The notes under the pieces are model-generated. The model was not told the origin of the DNA. It saw only the letters and a list, made by a program, of their open reading frames with translations, and ran no database searches. The position numbers and the translations under genes were made by a program. Of a stretch of DNA of 64,000 nt, positions 45,320-51,981 are shown piece by piece. The DNA comes from Anaeromyxobacter paludicola (GTDB taxonomy: Bacteria; Myxococcota; Myxococcia; Myxococcales; Anaeromyxobacteraceae), in the NCBI RefSeq assembly GCF_023169965.1, contig NZ_AP025592.1, positions 186,001 to 250,000 on the forward strand, written 5' to 3'. The first letter of the stretch is position 1; every line of letters begins with the position of its first letter.

Positions 45320-46588
45320 ATGATCGAGGTCGTCATCCCCGCGCTGGGCGCGAGACCCGCGGACGCCTTCGCCCGCAGCCTGGGCGGCGCGCGGTCGCTG
45401 GCCCCCTTCGATCCGCGCGCGATCGAGTTCGTCGCCGCCCTCTCGGCCGAGCTCTTCCGCGATCCGGCCTGTCGCGCCCACCCCGCCATCCAGGCGCTGG
45501 CCTTCGGTACGCGGCGCGCCGCCGTCACGCGGCTCGCGGCGGCCGTCGCGGCGACCCGGCAGCCCGACATCGTGCGGGTGCCGGTCGGCGTCGTGTTCCA
45601 CGTCCCGCCCGCCAACGTGGACACCCTCTTCATCTACTCCTGGCTCTTCGCCTTCCTGGCCGGCAACCGGAGCGTGGTGCGGCTGCCCTCGCGCACCTCG
45701 CCGGTGCTCGAGGCCGTGCTGGCCGCCTTCGAGCGCGTCCGCGCCGCGTGGCCCGATCCCGAGGTCGCGGAAGCCTCGTGCTTCGTGCGCTACGGGCACG
45801 AGGAGGCGATCACGGCGGCCCTCACCCGAGCCTGCGACCTGCGGGTGATCTGGGGCGGCGACGCGACCATCGAGACCCTGCGACGGATCCCGGCACCGCC
45901 GGCGGGCCGGGACCTCTGCTTCCCCGATCGCTGGTCGCTCGCGGCCCTGCGCGCCGAGGCGGTGGCCGAGCTGCCGGAGCGGGCGCTCGAGGAGCTCGCC
46001 GCCCGGCTGTACGCCGACACCTACTGGTTCGGGCAGCAGGCGTGCTCCTCGCCGCGGCTCCTGGCGTGGGTCGGCGGGGCCGACGCGGCGCAGCGGGCCC
46101 AGCGCCGGCTGGTCGCGGCGCTCGCCGGGGAGCTCGAGCGCCGTGGCGAGGAGGTCGATCCTTCGACCGCGCTCGGCCGCGAGACGCTCGTCAACCGGCT
46201 CGCGGCGGACGGTCTCGTCGAGAGCAGGCTGCGGGCTGGCGCGGCGCTCTGGATCGTCGCGCTGGCGCCGGCGACGGGCGACGCGCCCGGAGACCCGCCG
46301 CTGCTCGTCAGGGAGCACACCGGCGGCGGGCTCTTCCTGTCCCTTCGGATCGACCGGCTGGCGCAGCTCGCTGCCCGCCTCGGCCGCCGCGACCAGACGC
46401 TGGCTCACTTCGGCTTCGAGGCCGAGGAGCTGGGGGAGCTCGTCCGGATCCTGAACGGGCGCGCGCTCGACCGGGTGGTCCCGATCGGCGAGGCGCTCCT
46501 GTTCGACCGCATCTGGGACGGCGTGGACCTGATCGAGGAGATGACCCGGCGCGTGCATCTCGTCACCACCCCAAGGCAGCTGCGCTGA
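45320..46588 (+). CDS. LuxC-like acyl-CoA/acyl-ACP reductase (fatty aldehyde forming)
   Basis: 422-aa LuxC-family reductase that takes an activated acyl group on an active-site cysteine and reduces it with NADPH to the aldehyde. The catalytic region is FGQQACSSPRLL with Cys242 as the nucleophile. The aldehyde-dehydrogenase-like cofactor domain shows VGVVFHVPPANVDT, FLAGNRSVVRLPS and VIWGGDATIETLRRIP. Length is slightly below the luminous enzymes (about 475 aa). ATG 45320 follows GGAGG by 9 bases. Its position after LuxE and near an ACP and a DegT aminotransferase suggests the aldehyde is an intermediate, not an end product. Confidence 0.9.
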   Translation: MIEVVIPALGARPADAFARSLGGARSLAPFDPRAIEFVAALSAELFRDPACRAHPAIQALAFGTRRAAVTRLAAAVAATRQPDIVRVPVGVVFHVPPANVDTLFIYSWLFAFLAGNRSVVRLPSRTSPVLEAVLAAFERVRAAWPDPEVAEASCFVRYGHEEAITAALTRACDLRVIWGGDATIETLRRIPAPPAGRDLCFPDRWSLAALRAEAVAELPERALEELAARLYADTYWFGQQACSSPRLLAWVGGADAAQRAQRRLVAALAGELERRGEEVDPSTALGRETLVNRLAADGLVESRLRAGAALWIVALAPATGDAPGDPPLLVREHTGGGLFLSLRIDRLAQLAARLGRRDQTLAHFGFEAEELGELVRILNGRALDRVVPIGEALLFDRIWDGVDLIEEMTRRVHLVTTPRQLR

Positions 46589-46597
46589 GGAGCCACC

Positions 46598-47242
46598 ATG
46601 GCGTCCACCTACATCCTCGGAGGAGGCGGCCTCGGGCGCGAGGCGCGCCTGTACCTGGACGACGCCCGGCTCGCGGGCGCGGACCTGCCGGGCTTCGGCG
46701 GCTTCCTCGAGGACTACGGCCCGAACGACGGCCGTCCGCCGGTGGCCGCGGGAGCGCGCCTCCTGGAGCGGATCCGCCCCGAGCCAGGCGATCGGTTCCT
46801 CGTTGCGGTGGGCGATCCCCTCCTACGAGCCCGGCTCGCGGCGCGGCTGAAGGCGCTCGAGCTCGCCGTCGCGACGCTGATCCACCCGAGGGCCTGGGTC
46901 GCCCCGGACGCCCTCCTGGGCGAAGGCTGCCTGGTCGCGCCCTTCGCCTTCGTGGGGCCCGGCGCGAGGCTCGGCGATCACGTGGCGCTCAACACGCACG
47001 CCTCGGTCGGGCACGACGGCTCGGTGGGCGACCACACGGTGCTGTCGCCCTATGCCGTGCTGAACGGTAACGCCGCGGTGGGCGATTCGAGCTTCCTCGG
47101 CACGGGCGCGGCGGTGGTGCCCCACCGGAGGGTAGGCCGGCGCGCCCAGGTGGCCGCGGGCGCCGTCGTCACGCGAGACGTGCCCGACTTCGCCCTGGCG
47201 AGCGGGAACCCTGCCGTGGCGCGGGTGCTGTATGCGCCGTGA
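46598..47242 (+). CDS. NeuD/PglD-like sugar acyltransferase (left-handed beta-helix)
   Basis: 214-aa acyltransferase with an N-terminal Rossmann-like domain (STYILGGGGLGREARLY) and hexapeptide repeats (LIHPRAWVAPDALLGEGCLVAPFA onward), with the catalytic histidine in NTHASVGHDGSVGDH. NeuD/PglD proteins acetylate amino sugars such as UDP-4-amino sugars or sialic-acid precursors using acetyl-CoA. In this operon the acyl donor could instead be an acyl-ACP. ATG 46598 follows GGAG by 6 bases; the end overlaps the following gene by 11 bases. Together with the DegT aminotransferase this is the usual pair for making an N-acylated amino sugar. Confidence 0.9.
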   Translation: MASTYILGGGGLGREARLYLDDARLAGADLPGFGGFLEDYGPNDGRPPVAAGARLLERIRPEPGDRFLVAVGDPLLRARLAARLKALELAVATLIHPRAWVAPDALLGEGCLVAPFAFVGPGARLGDHVALNTHASVGHDGSVGDHTVLSPYAVLNGNAAVGDSSFLGTGAAVVPHRRVGRRAQVAAGAVVTRDVPDFALASGNPAVARVLYAP

Positions 47243-47639
47243 GGCTGCCGCGCCGCCGGTCTCGATCGGGGTGGACGTCGAGGAGATCGCCCGGTTCCGC
47301 GCGCTCCTGCCGAAGCTGGCCGGCTCCCAGCGCCGGCTCTTCCACCCGGAGGAGCACGCGTACTGTCGGTCGCAGCCCGATCCGGCCGTTCACTACGCGG
47401 GCCGCTGGTGCGCGAAGGAGGCCGTGGTGAAGGCGCTCTCGGCGTGGCGCCTGCTCGTGCCCCGGCAGGTCTGCATCCTGCGGTCGAGCGACGGCCGCCC
47501 CCGCGTGCGGATCGACGCGGAGGGGGGGGCGGAGGCCGCTCGGCGCCTCGACGTGAGCATCAGCCACACCGCCTCGGTGGCGGTGGCGGTCGCCGCCGCT
47601 GCTCCGGCTCGATCGAGGCGGCGCGGAAAGCTGGCCTGA
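47232..47639 (+). CDS. Holo-ACP synthase (AcpS-type phosphopantetheinyl transferase)
   Basis: 135-aa AcpS-family protein: SIGVDVEEIARF near the N-terminus (metal-binding Asp/Glu), RLFHPEEHAYC, GRWCAKEAVVKAL with the conserved Glu-Lys region, and VSISHTASVAVAV at the end. It transfers 4'-phosphopantetheine from CoA to a serine of a carrier protein. Its place at the end of the acyl operon suggests it activates the specialised carrier at 41.8 kb rather than, or besides, the housekeeping ACP. The last 15 residues are basic and poorly conserved. ATG 47232 overlaps the acyltransferase gene. Confidence 0.85.
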   Translation: MRREAAAPPVSIGVDVEEIARFRALLPKLAGSQRRLFHPEEHAYCRSQPDPAVHYAGRWCAKEAVVKALSAWRLLVPRQVCILRSSDGRPRVRIDAEGGAEAARRLDVSISHTASVAVAVAAAAPARSRRRGKLA

Positions 47640-47676
47640 CGCCCGCTCGCTCCCTGCATCGCCGGGCTGCGGTACG

Positions 47677-47706
47677 TTGGAGGGGGACCCCCCTCCACGC
47701 TATACT
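47677..47706 (+). promoter_or_regulatory. Promoter of the dicluster protein gene, with palindromic spacer
   Basis: TTGGAG (47677-47682), 18 bases, TATACT (47701-47706), then the GTG start after 6 bases: a leaderless arrangement. The spacer contains most of a perfect 9-base inverted repeat with a 2-base centre (47678-47697), which could be an operator or a terminator of the preceding operon. Confidence 0.5.
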
Positions 47707-47712
47707 GCCCCC

Positions 47713-48162
47713 GTGCCCTCCCGCCTCTCCTCCCTCGCCTACCTCGCCTGGCGCGCGGTCGGCGTCCAGCCGGTCAAGAAGCTCGCGCAGGAGGGGAGCC
47801 CCGCCGAGCGGTTCGAGAAGAACTACGCGGCGGAGGGGCTCGTGCCCACCACCGAGGAGGACCGGGCGGTGGCCGAGGCGGCGAGCGCCTGCGTCGCCTG
47901 CGGCGTGTGCGAGGCCCGCTGCGAGCTCATGGCGGCCACGCCCCACGTCCGGGCCCTCGGGCTCCACACGGCGTTCCGGCTCTACTCCAAGAGCACGACC
48001 GAGCTGCCCTGGGCCCGCGAGGCGCTGCAGGCCTGCGCGCGCTGCGACGGCTGCGACTCGGCCTGCCCGACCGGCGTGCCCATCCAGCGGGTCATCCGCC
48101 AGCTCCTCGAGCGGCTCGAGCGGCTCCCGAAGCGCGGCGGCGGGCCCGCCGGCGCGCCGTGA
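47713..48162 (+). CDS. Small [4Fe-4S] dicluster protein (HdrC-like)
   Basis: 149-aa protein with two ferredoxin-type cluster motifs, CVACGVCEARC (about residue 60) and CARCDGCDSACPTGVP (about residue 120), separated by a region resembling the HdrC/GlpC/fumarate-reductase Fe-S class (ALGLHTAFRLYSK). It presumably passes electrons between a cytoplasmic donor and a membrane or quinone partner. The GTG at 47713 is chosen because a TATACT -10 ends 6 bases before it; an in-frame start at 47677 would lie inside the promoter. It overlaps the following kinase gene (GTGA). No obvious redox partner gene is adjacent. Confidence 0.75.
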   Translation: MPSRLSSLAYLAWRAVGVQPVKKLAQEGSPAERFEKNYAAEGLVPTTEEDRAVAEAASACVACGVCEARCELMAATPHVRALGLHTAFRLYSKSTTELPWAREALQACARCDGCDSACPTGVPIQRVIRQLLERLERLPKRGGGPAGAP

Positions 48163-49073
48163 AGCCGTACCTCATCGTCAACCCCGCGAGCGCCGGCGGC
48201 AGGACCGGCCGCCACTTCGATCGCATCGCGCGCGCCGTCCGGCGCGAGCTCGGGGACTTCGAGTGCGCCTTCACCAAGGCGCGCGGCGACGGCCGGAACC
48301 TGGCCGTGGAGGCGGTCCGGGCCGGGGGCGAGCTCGTGGTCGCGGTCGGCGGCGACGGCACCGCGAGCGAGGTCATCGACGGGCTCCTCGCGGGCGACGG
48401 TCCGGCCACCTTCGGCTACATCCCGCGCGGCACGGGCGGCGATCTCCGCCGGACCCTCGGCTGGCCGGACGATCCGGCGGGGGCGGCGCGGGTCATCGCG
48501 GCCGGCCGGAGCCGCGTCTGCGACCTGGGCCTGGTCGAGCTGACCCGCCCCGATGGCAGCCTGGAGCGGCGCCACTTCGCCAACGTCGCCGGGTTCGGGA
48601 TCTCCGGCCGGGTGGTCGCCCGGATGGAGCGGCGCTCCGGGCTCCTGCCCGGCCGGCTCGCGTTCATGCTGGCGAGCGCCCGGGCGCTCGCCGGATGGCA
48701 GGATCAGCCGGTCCGGTGGCGCGCCGACGGCGGCCCCTGGCGGGAGGACCGCGTCACCGCGCTCTCCATCTGCAACGGGCGCTACTTCGGGGGCGGGATG
48801 ATGGTCGCGCCCGAGGCGCGCATGGACGACGGCCTCTTCGACGTGACGGTCTGGAAGGGGCTCGGGCTCGGCGACTTCGCGCTCAAGAAGTCGATGCTCT
48901 ACGACGGCACGCACGTGCGGCTCCCGAACACCACCCGCCTGCGGGCGCGCTCCGTCGAGGCGGAGCCGCTTGAGGGGGCCGAGGTGCTGCTCGACGTGGA
49001 CGGCGAGCAGCCGGGCCGGCTCCCCGCCCGGTTCACGATCCTGCCCGGGGCCCTGCGCATCTGCGCGGGTTGA
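48159..49073 (+). CDS. Diacylglycerol kinase family lipid kinase (YegS/DagK-like)
   Basis: 304-aa DAGK-catalytic-domain protein. The ATP site has VNPASAGGRTG, VAVGGDGTASEVIDGLL (GGDGT motif) and YIPRGTGGDLRRTLGW, where the usual asparagine of the GTxNDFA motif is replaced by Gly-Gly-Asp. The C-terminal beta domain contains GRYFGGGMMVAPEARMDDGLFDV, typical of the family. It phosphorylates a lipid such as diacylglycerol or a related alcohol at the inner membrane. GTG 48159 overlaps the dicluster stop, implying one operon with an unexpected Fe-S partner. Confidence 0.87.
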   Translation: MKPYLIVNPASAGGRTGRHFDRIARAVRRELGDFECAFTKARGDGRNLAVEAVRAGGELVVAVGGDGTASEVIDGLLAGDGPATFGYIPRGTGGDLRRTLGWPDDPAGAARVIAAGRSRVCDLGLVELTRPDGSLERRHFANVAGFGISGRVVARMERRSGLLPGRLAFMLASARALAGWQDQPVRWRADGGPWREDRVTALSICNGRYFGGGMMVAPEARMDDGLFDVTVWKGLGLGDFALKKSMLYDGTHVRLPNTTRLRARSVEAEPLEGAEVLLDVDGEQPGRLPARFTILPGALRICAG

Positions 49074-49140
49074 TCCGGCCCTGGAGCTGCCGGCCGCTTC
49101 GAGCCCTCGCCCGGGGAGCGGGCGCCGCGCCGGCAGTGGC

Positions 49141-49146
49141 TAACCT
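49141..49146 (+). promoter_or_regulatory. -10 box (leaderless type) of the secreted protein gene
   Basis: TAACCT, 6 bases before the ATG at 49153; no ribosome binding site. Identical in sequence and spacing to the box before the gene at 59608. Confidence 0.45.
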
Positions 49147-49152
49147 TGCGGC

Positions 49153-50001
49153 ATGACCGCGCTCCTCGCCTTGCTGCTCGCCGCGGCGCCGCTGGCGCTC
49201 GAGACCCCCGCCGACGCCGACCGGCTCTGCCGCGCCCTCGCGCCGGAGCCGCGCCGGGAGGCCGGCGGCGAGCGCTCCCGCGAGGAGGCGCTCGCGGCGC
49301 GCTACCGGGCGCGGGTGGCCGCGCGCGGGCTGCGGCTGCAGCCCTGGGATCCGGAGGAGGAGCGGCTCGCGCTCGACCCCGCCGCCTACCTCGCCGCCGC
49401 GGGCGGCGCCCTCCGGCTCTGGGCGCCGGGCGGCGCGGGCGAGCTCGCGGTGCCGGCGAGCCGCGCGGTGCTCGACCGGCTGCTCGCGGCGCGCGAGGCG
49501 GGGCGGCTCGCGCTCGAGGTCACCTTCGCGCTCCGGGCCGAGCCGGGCGACTCGCCCTGCGCCCGCGTCGCCGGGGGGCGCGCGGGGGCGCTCGAGATCG
49601 TGCCCGTCGCCTGGGCCTGGCTCGACGGCGAGGAGGCGATCGCGGCGGGCGCGAGCGAGCCGGAGCGGCCGGCCTTCCGGGTGGCCGACGGCGCCCGACC
49701 CACGGTCACCGTGGACCCGGCCCCCCTCGGCGCCGCGGCGCCGCTCCAGGCCCGCGCCTCGCTCCTCGAGGGCTGCTACCGGGAGGCGCTCGCGCGCCGC
49801 CCGGCGCTCGACGGCGCCCTCGTGCTCGAGCTCGCGCCCGGCGCGGCTCCGCGCGTCGCGGCCGACACGGTCCTCGACGAGCCGCTCGCGGCCTGCGTGG
49901 CGCGGGTGGCGGCGCCGGTGCGGGCCGCCGCGCGGACCCACGTGCCGGTGCGCTTCGAGCTCGAGCCGCCCGCCACGGCGCGCGCGGTGAACGGGGGGTA
50001 A
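49153..50001 (+). CDS. Secreted protein with a TonB/AgmX-like C-terminal region
   Basis: 282-aa protein I do not recognise as a whole. The N-terminal signal is very short (ALLALLLAAAPLALE). The central part is Ala/Arg-rich with no clear domain. The C-terminal 100 residues (LEGCYREALARRPALDGALVLELA... then LAACVARVAAPVR) follow the pattern of the AgmX/TonB C-terminal domain frequent in myxobacteria: a helix with Cys-Tyr-x-x-Ala-Leu, a beta hairpin, a second Cys-Val. The paired cysteines could form a disulfide in the periplasm. It stands alone between a lipid kinase and a histidine kinase. Function unknown. Confidence 0.65.
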   Translation: MTALLALLLAAAPLALETPADADRLCRALAPEPRREAGGERSREEALAARYRARVAARGLRLQPWDPEEERLALDPAAYLAAAGGALRLWAPGGAGELAVPASRAVLDRLLAAREAGRLALEVTFALRAEPGDSPCARVAGGRAGALEIVPVAWAWLDGEEAIAAGASEPERPAFRVADGARPTVTVDPAPLGAAAPLQARASLLEGCYREALARRPALDGALVLELAPGAAPRVAADTVLDEPLAACVARVAAPVRAAARTHVPVRFELEPPATARAVNGG

Positions 50002-50114
50002 GAAGTCGCTGGCCGCGCACCCGTTGCGGCGGCGGAGCGGTCGGCGTAGGCTGCTCCTCGTCGGGGGCGAAAGGTCGAATCCTGTCCTCGCCGACTCCCC
50101 ACCAGCTCGAAGCC

Positions 50115-51935
50115 ATGTTCCAGCGATCGCCGGTCGGCATGGCCATGACCGACGCGGCGGGGCGGATCACCGCCTGGAACGAGGCCGCCGTCGGCGTGCT
50201 CGGCCTCTCGCGGGAGGGCGCCCTGGGACAGCCGCTGCCCGCGCCCGTGCCGGAGCAGGCCGCGCGGTGGGCCGAGGTGCTGGCGCGCGCCGCGGCGGGC
50301 GAGGTGCTGAACCTGCTCGAGTTCCAGTTCCGGACGCCGTCCGGGCGCGTCCGCGACGTCGCCCTGTCGCTCCTGCCGATCGAGGGGGCCGGCCTGGGGG
50401 TCATCGCCCAGGACGTCACCGAGAGGAACGCGCCGGCCCGCCGCGCCGCCGAGGCGCAGCACCGGCTCGAGGTGGTCCTCGAGGCCATCCCCGCCCCCAT
50501 CTTCTTCAAGGACGCGGCCGGCGTGTACCTCGGCTGCAACCGGGCCTTCGAGGCGTACCTGGGGCGCCCGCGCGCGCGCATCGTCGGGCTCGGCGTGCAC
50601 GAGGTCGCCCCGCCGGAGCTGGCCGAGATCTACCGCCACGCCGACGACGCGCTGCTCGCCGCGGGCGGCACGCAGGTCTACGAGACCCAGGTCCGCTGGG
50701 CCGACGGCGCGCTGCGGGAGGTGGTCTTCTCCAAGGCGACCTTCCTCGGCGAGGACGGGAAGGTGGCCGGGCTCGTCGGCAGCATCCTCGACATCACCGA
50801 GCGCAAGCGGGCCGAGCAGGCGCTCCGGGCGAGCGAGCAGAAGTTCCGGGCGGCCTTCGACCAGGCGAAGGTCGGGCTCGTGCTGCTCGGACGCGGCGCC
50901 CGCTTCGTTGAGATGAACCCCGCCTTCCGCGAGATGCTCGGCCGCTCCGACGAGGCGCTGCGGCGGCTGCGCCTCGCCGACGTGCTCCACCCGGACGACC
51001 TCGCGGCGGGGATGGCCTCCTACGAGTCCCTCGTCGCCGGGGAGCGCGACCACGCCTCCTCCCTGCGCCGCGTCCTGCGCGAGGACGGGGCGCTCCGGTA
51101 CGTGCGCATCGGCGCCTCCGCGATCCGCGACGCCGAGGGGGCGTTCGAGGCGGTGGTGGCGGTGATCGAGGACGTGACCGAGAAGGAGCTCGCCACCCAG
51201 GCCCTGCGCGAGAGCGAGGCGCGGGCCTCCCTCGCCGGCCGCCTGGCCTCGCTCGGCACGCTCGCCGCCGGCGTGGCGCACGAGATCAACAACCCGCTCG
51301 CCTACGTCGTCGCGAACCTCGACTTCGTCCGCGGCGCGCTGACGGCCGCCGAGGGGTCGGAGGTGCGCCAGGCGCTGGAGGACGCCGCCGAGGGGGCCGC
51401 CCGGGTCTCGCGGATCGTCCAGGATCTGAAGGGCTTCGCCCGGGTGGACGACGCCGTGGCCCGGGTGGACCTGGTCCGCGTGCTGCGCTCGGCCGCCAAC
51501 CTCGCCCGCGCCGAGGTGAAGCGGCGCGCGCGGCTCGAGGTGGACCTGCCGCCGCTGCCCCGGGTGGCGGGGAGCACCGCCCGGCTCGGGCAGGTGTTCC
51601 TCAACCTCCTCGTGAACGCCGCGCAGGCGATCCCCGAGGGCGATCCCGAGGCGCACGAGGTCCGGCTGCGGGCCTGGGCCTCCGCGAAGCAGGTGATGGT
51701 GGAGGTCAGCGACACCGGGACCGGGATCGACCCCGCCATCCGCCACCGCATCTTCGACCCGTTCTTCACCACCAAGCCGGTGGGGATCGGGACCGGCCTC
51801 GGCCTCGCCATCAGCCACCAGATCGTGACGGCGGCCGGCGGCACCATCGAGGTGGAGAGCGCGCCCGGCCGCGGGGCGACCTTCCGCGTGACGCTGCCGG
51901 CGTCTGCCGAGAACGACGCCGTCTCGGCGGCCTAG
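50115..51935 (+). CDS. Soluble three-PAS sensor histidine kinase
   Basis: 606-aa cytoplasmic sensor kinase with no membrane helix. Three PAS domains in tandem (about residues 1-105, 115-235, 250-370; VIAQDVTERN, GSILDITERKRAEQ and AVIEDVTEKELA mark their ends). The dimerisation/phosphoacceptor domain has GVAHEINNPLAYV with His389, and the HATPase domain carries the N box VFLNLLVNAAQAI, DTGTGIDP and GTGLGLAISHQIV. The signal is unknown and no response regulator gene is adjacent, so it is an orphan. ATG 50115 opens within the first PAS helix; no other standard start lies in the short upstream frame. Confidence 0.87.
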   Translation: MFQRSPVGMAMTDAAGRITAWNEAAVGVLGLSREGALGQPLPAPVPEQAARWAEVLARAAAGEVLNLLEFQFRTPSGRVRDVALSLLPIEGAGLGVIAQDVTERNAPARRAAEAQHRLEVVLEAIPAPIFFKDAAGVYLGCNRAFEAYLGRPRARIVGLGVHEVAPPELAEIYRHADDALLAAGGTQVYETQVRWADGALREVVFSKATFLGEDGKVAGLVGSILDITERKRAEQALRASEQKFRAAFDQAKVGLVLLGRGARFVEMNPAFREMLGRSDEALRRLRLADVLHPDDLAAGMASYESLVAGERDHASSLRRVLREDGALRYVRIGASAIRDAEGAFEAVVAVIEDVTEKELATQALRESEARASLAGRLASLGTLAAGVAHEINNPLAYVVANLDFVRGALTAAEGSEVRQALEDAAEGAARVSRIVQDLKGFARVDDAVARVDLVRVLRSAANLARAEVKRRARLEVDLPPLPRVAGSTARLGQVFLNLLVNAAQAIPEGDPEAHEVRLRAWASAKQVMVEVSDTGTGIDPAIRHRIFDPFFTTKPVGIGTGLGLAISHQIVTAAGGTIEVESAPGRGATFRVTLPASAENDAVSAA

Positions 51936-51981
51936 CGACGGCGACGGCGACGGCGGCGCCGGCCTGGCGACCGGGGGGGGC

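Noticed and set aside
40436-47639. A bioluminescence operon, because LuxC and LuxE homologues are adjacent.
   Set aside because: No luciferase (luxA/luxB) or flavin reductase gene is present, and all neighbours are carrier, ligase and sugar genes. LuxC/LuxE homologues alone do not imply light production.
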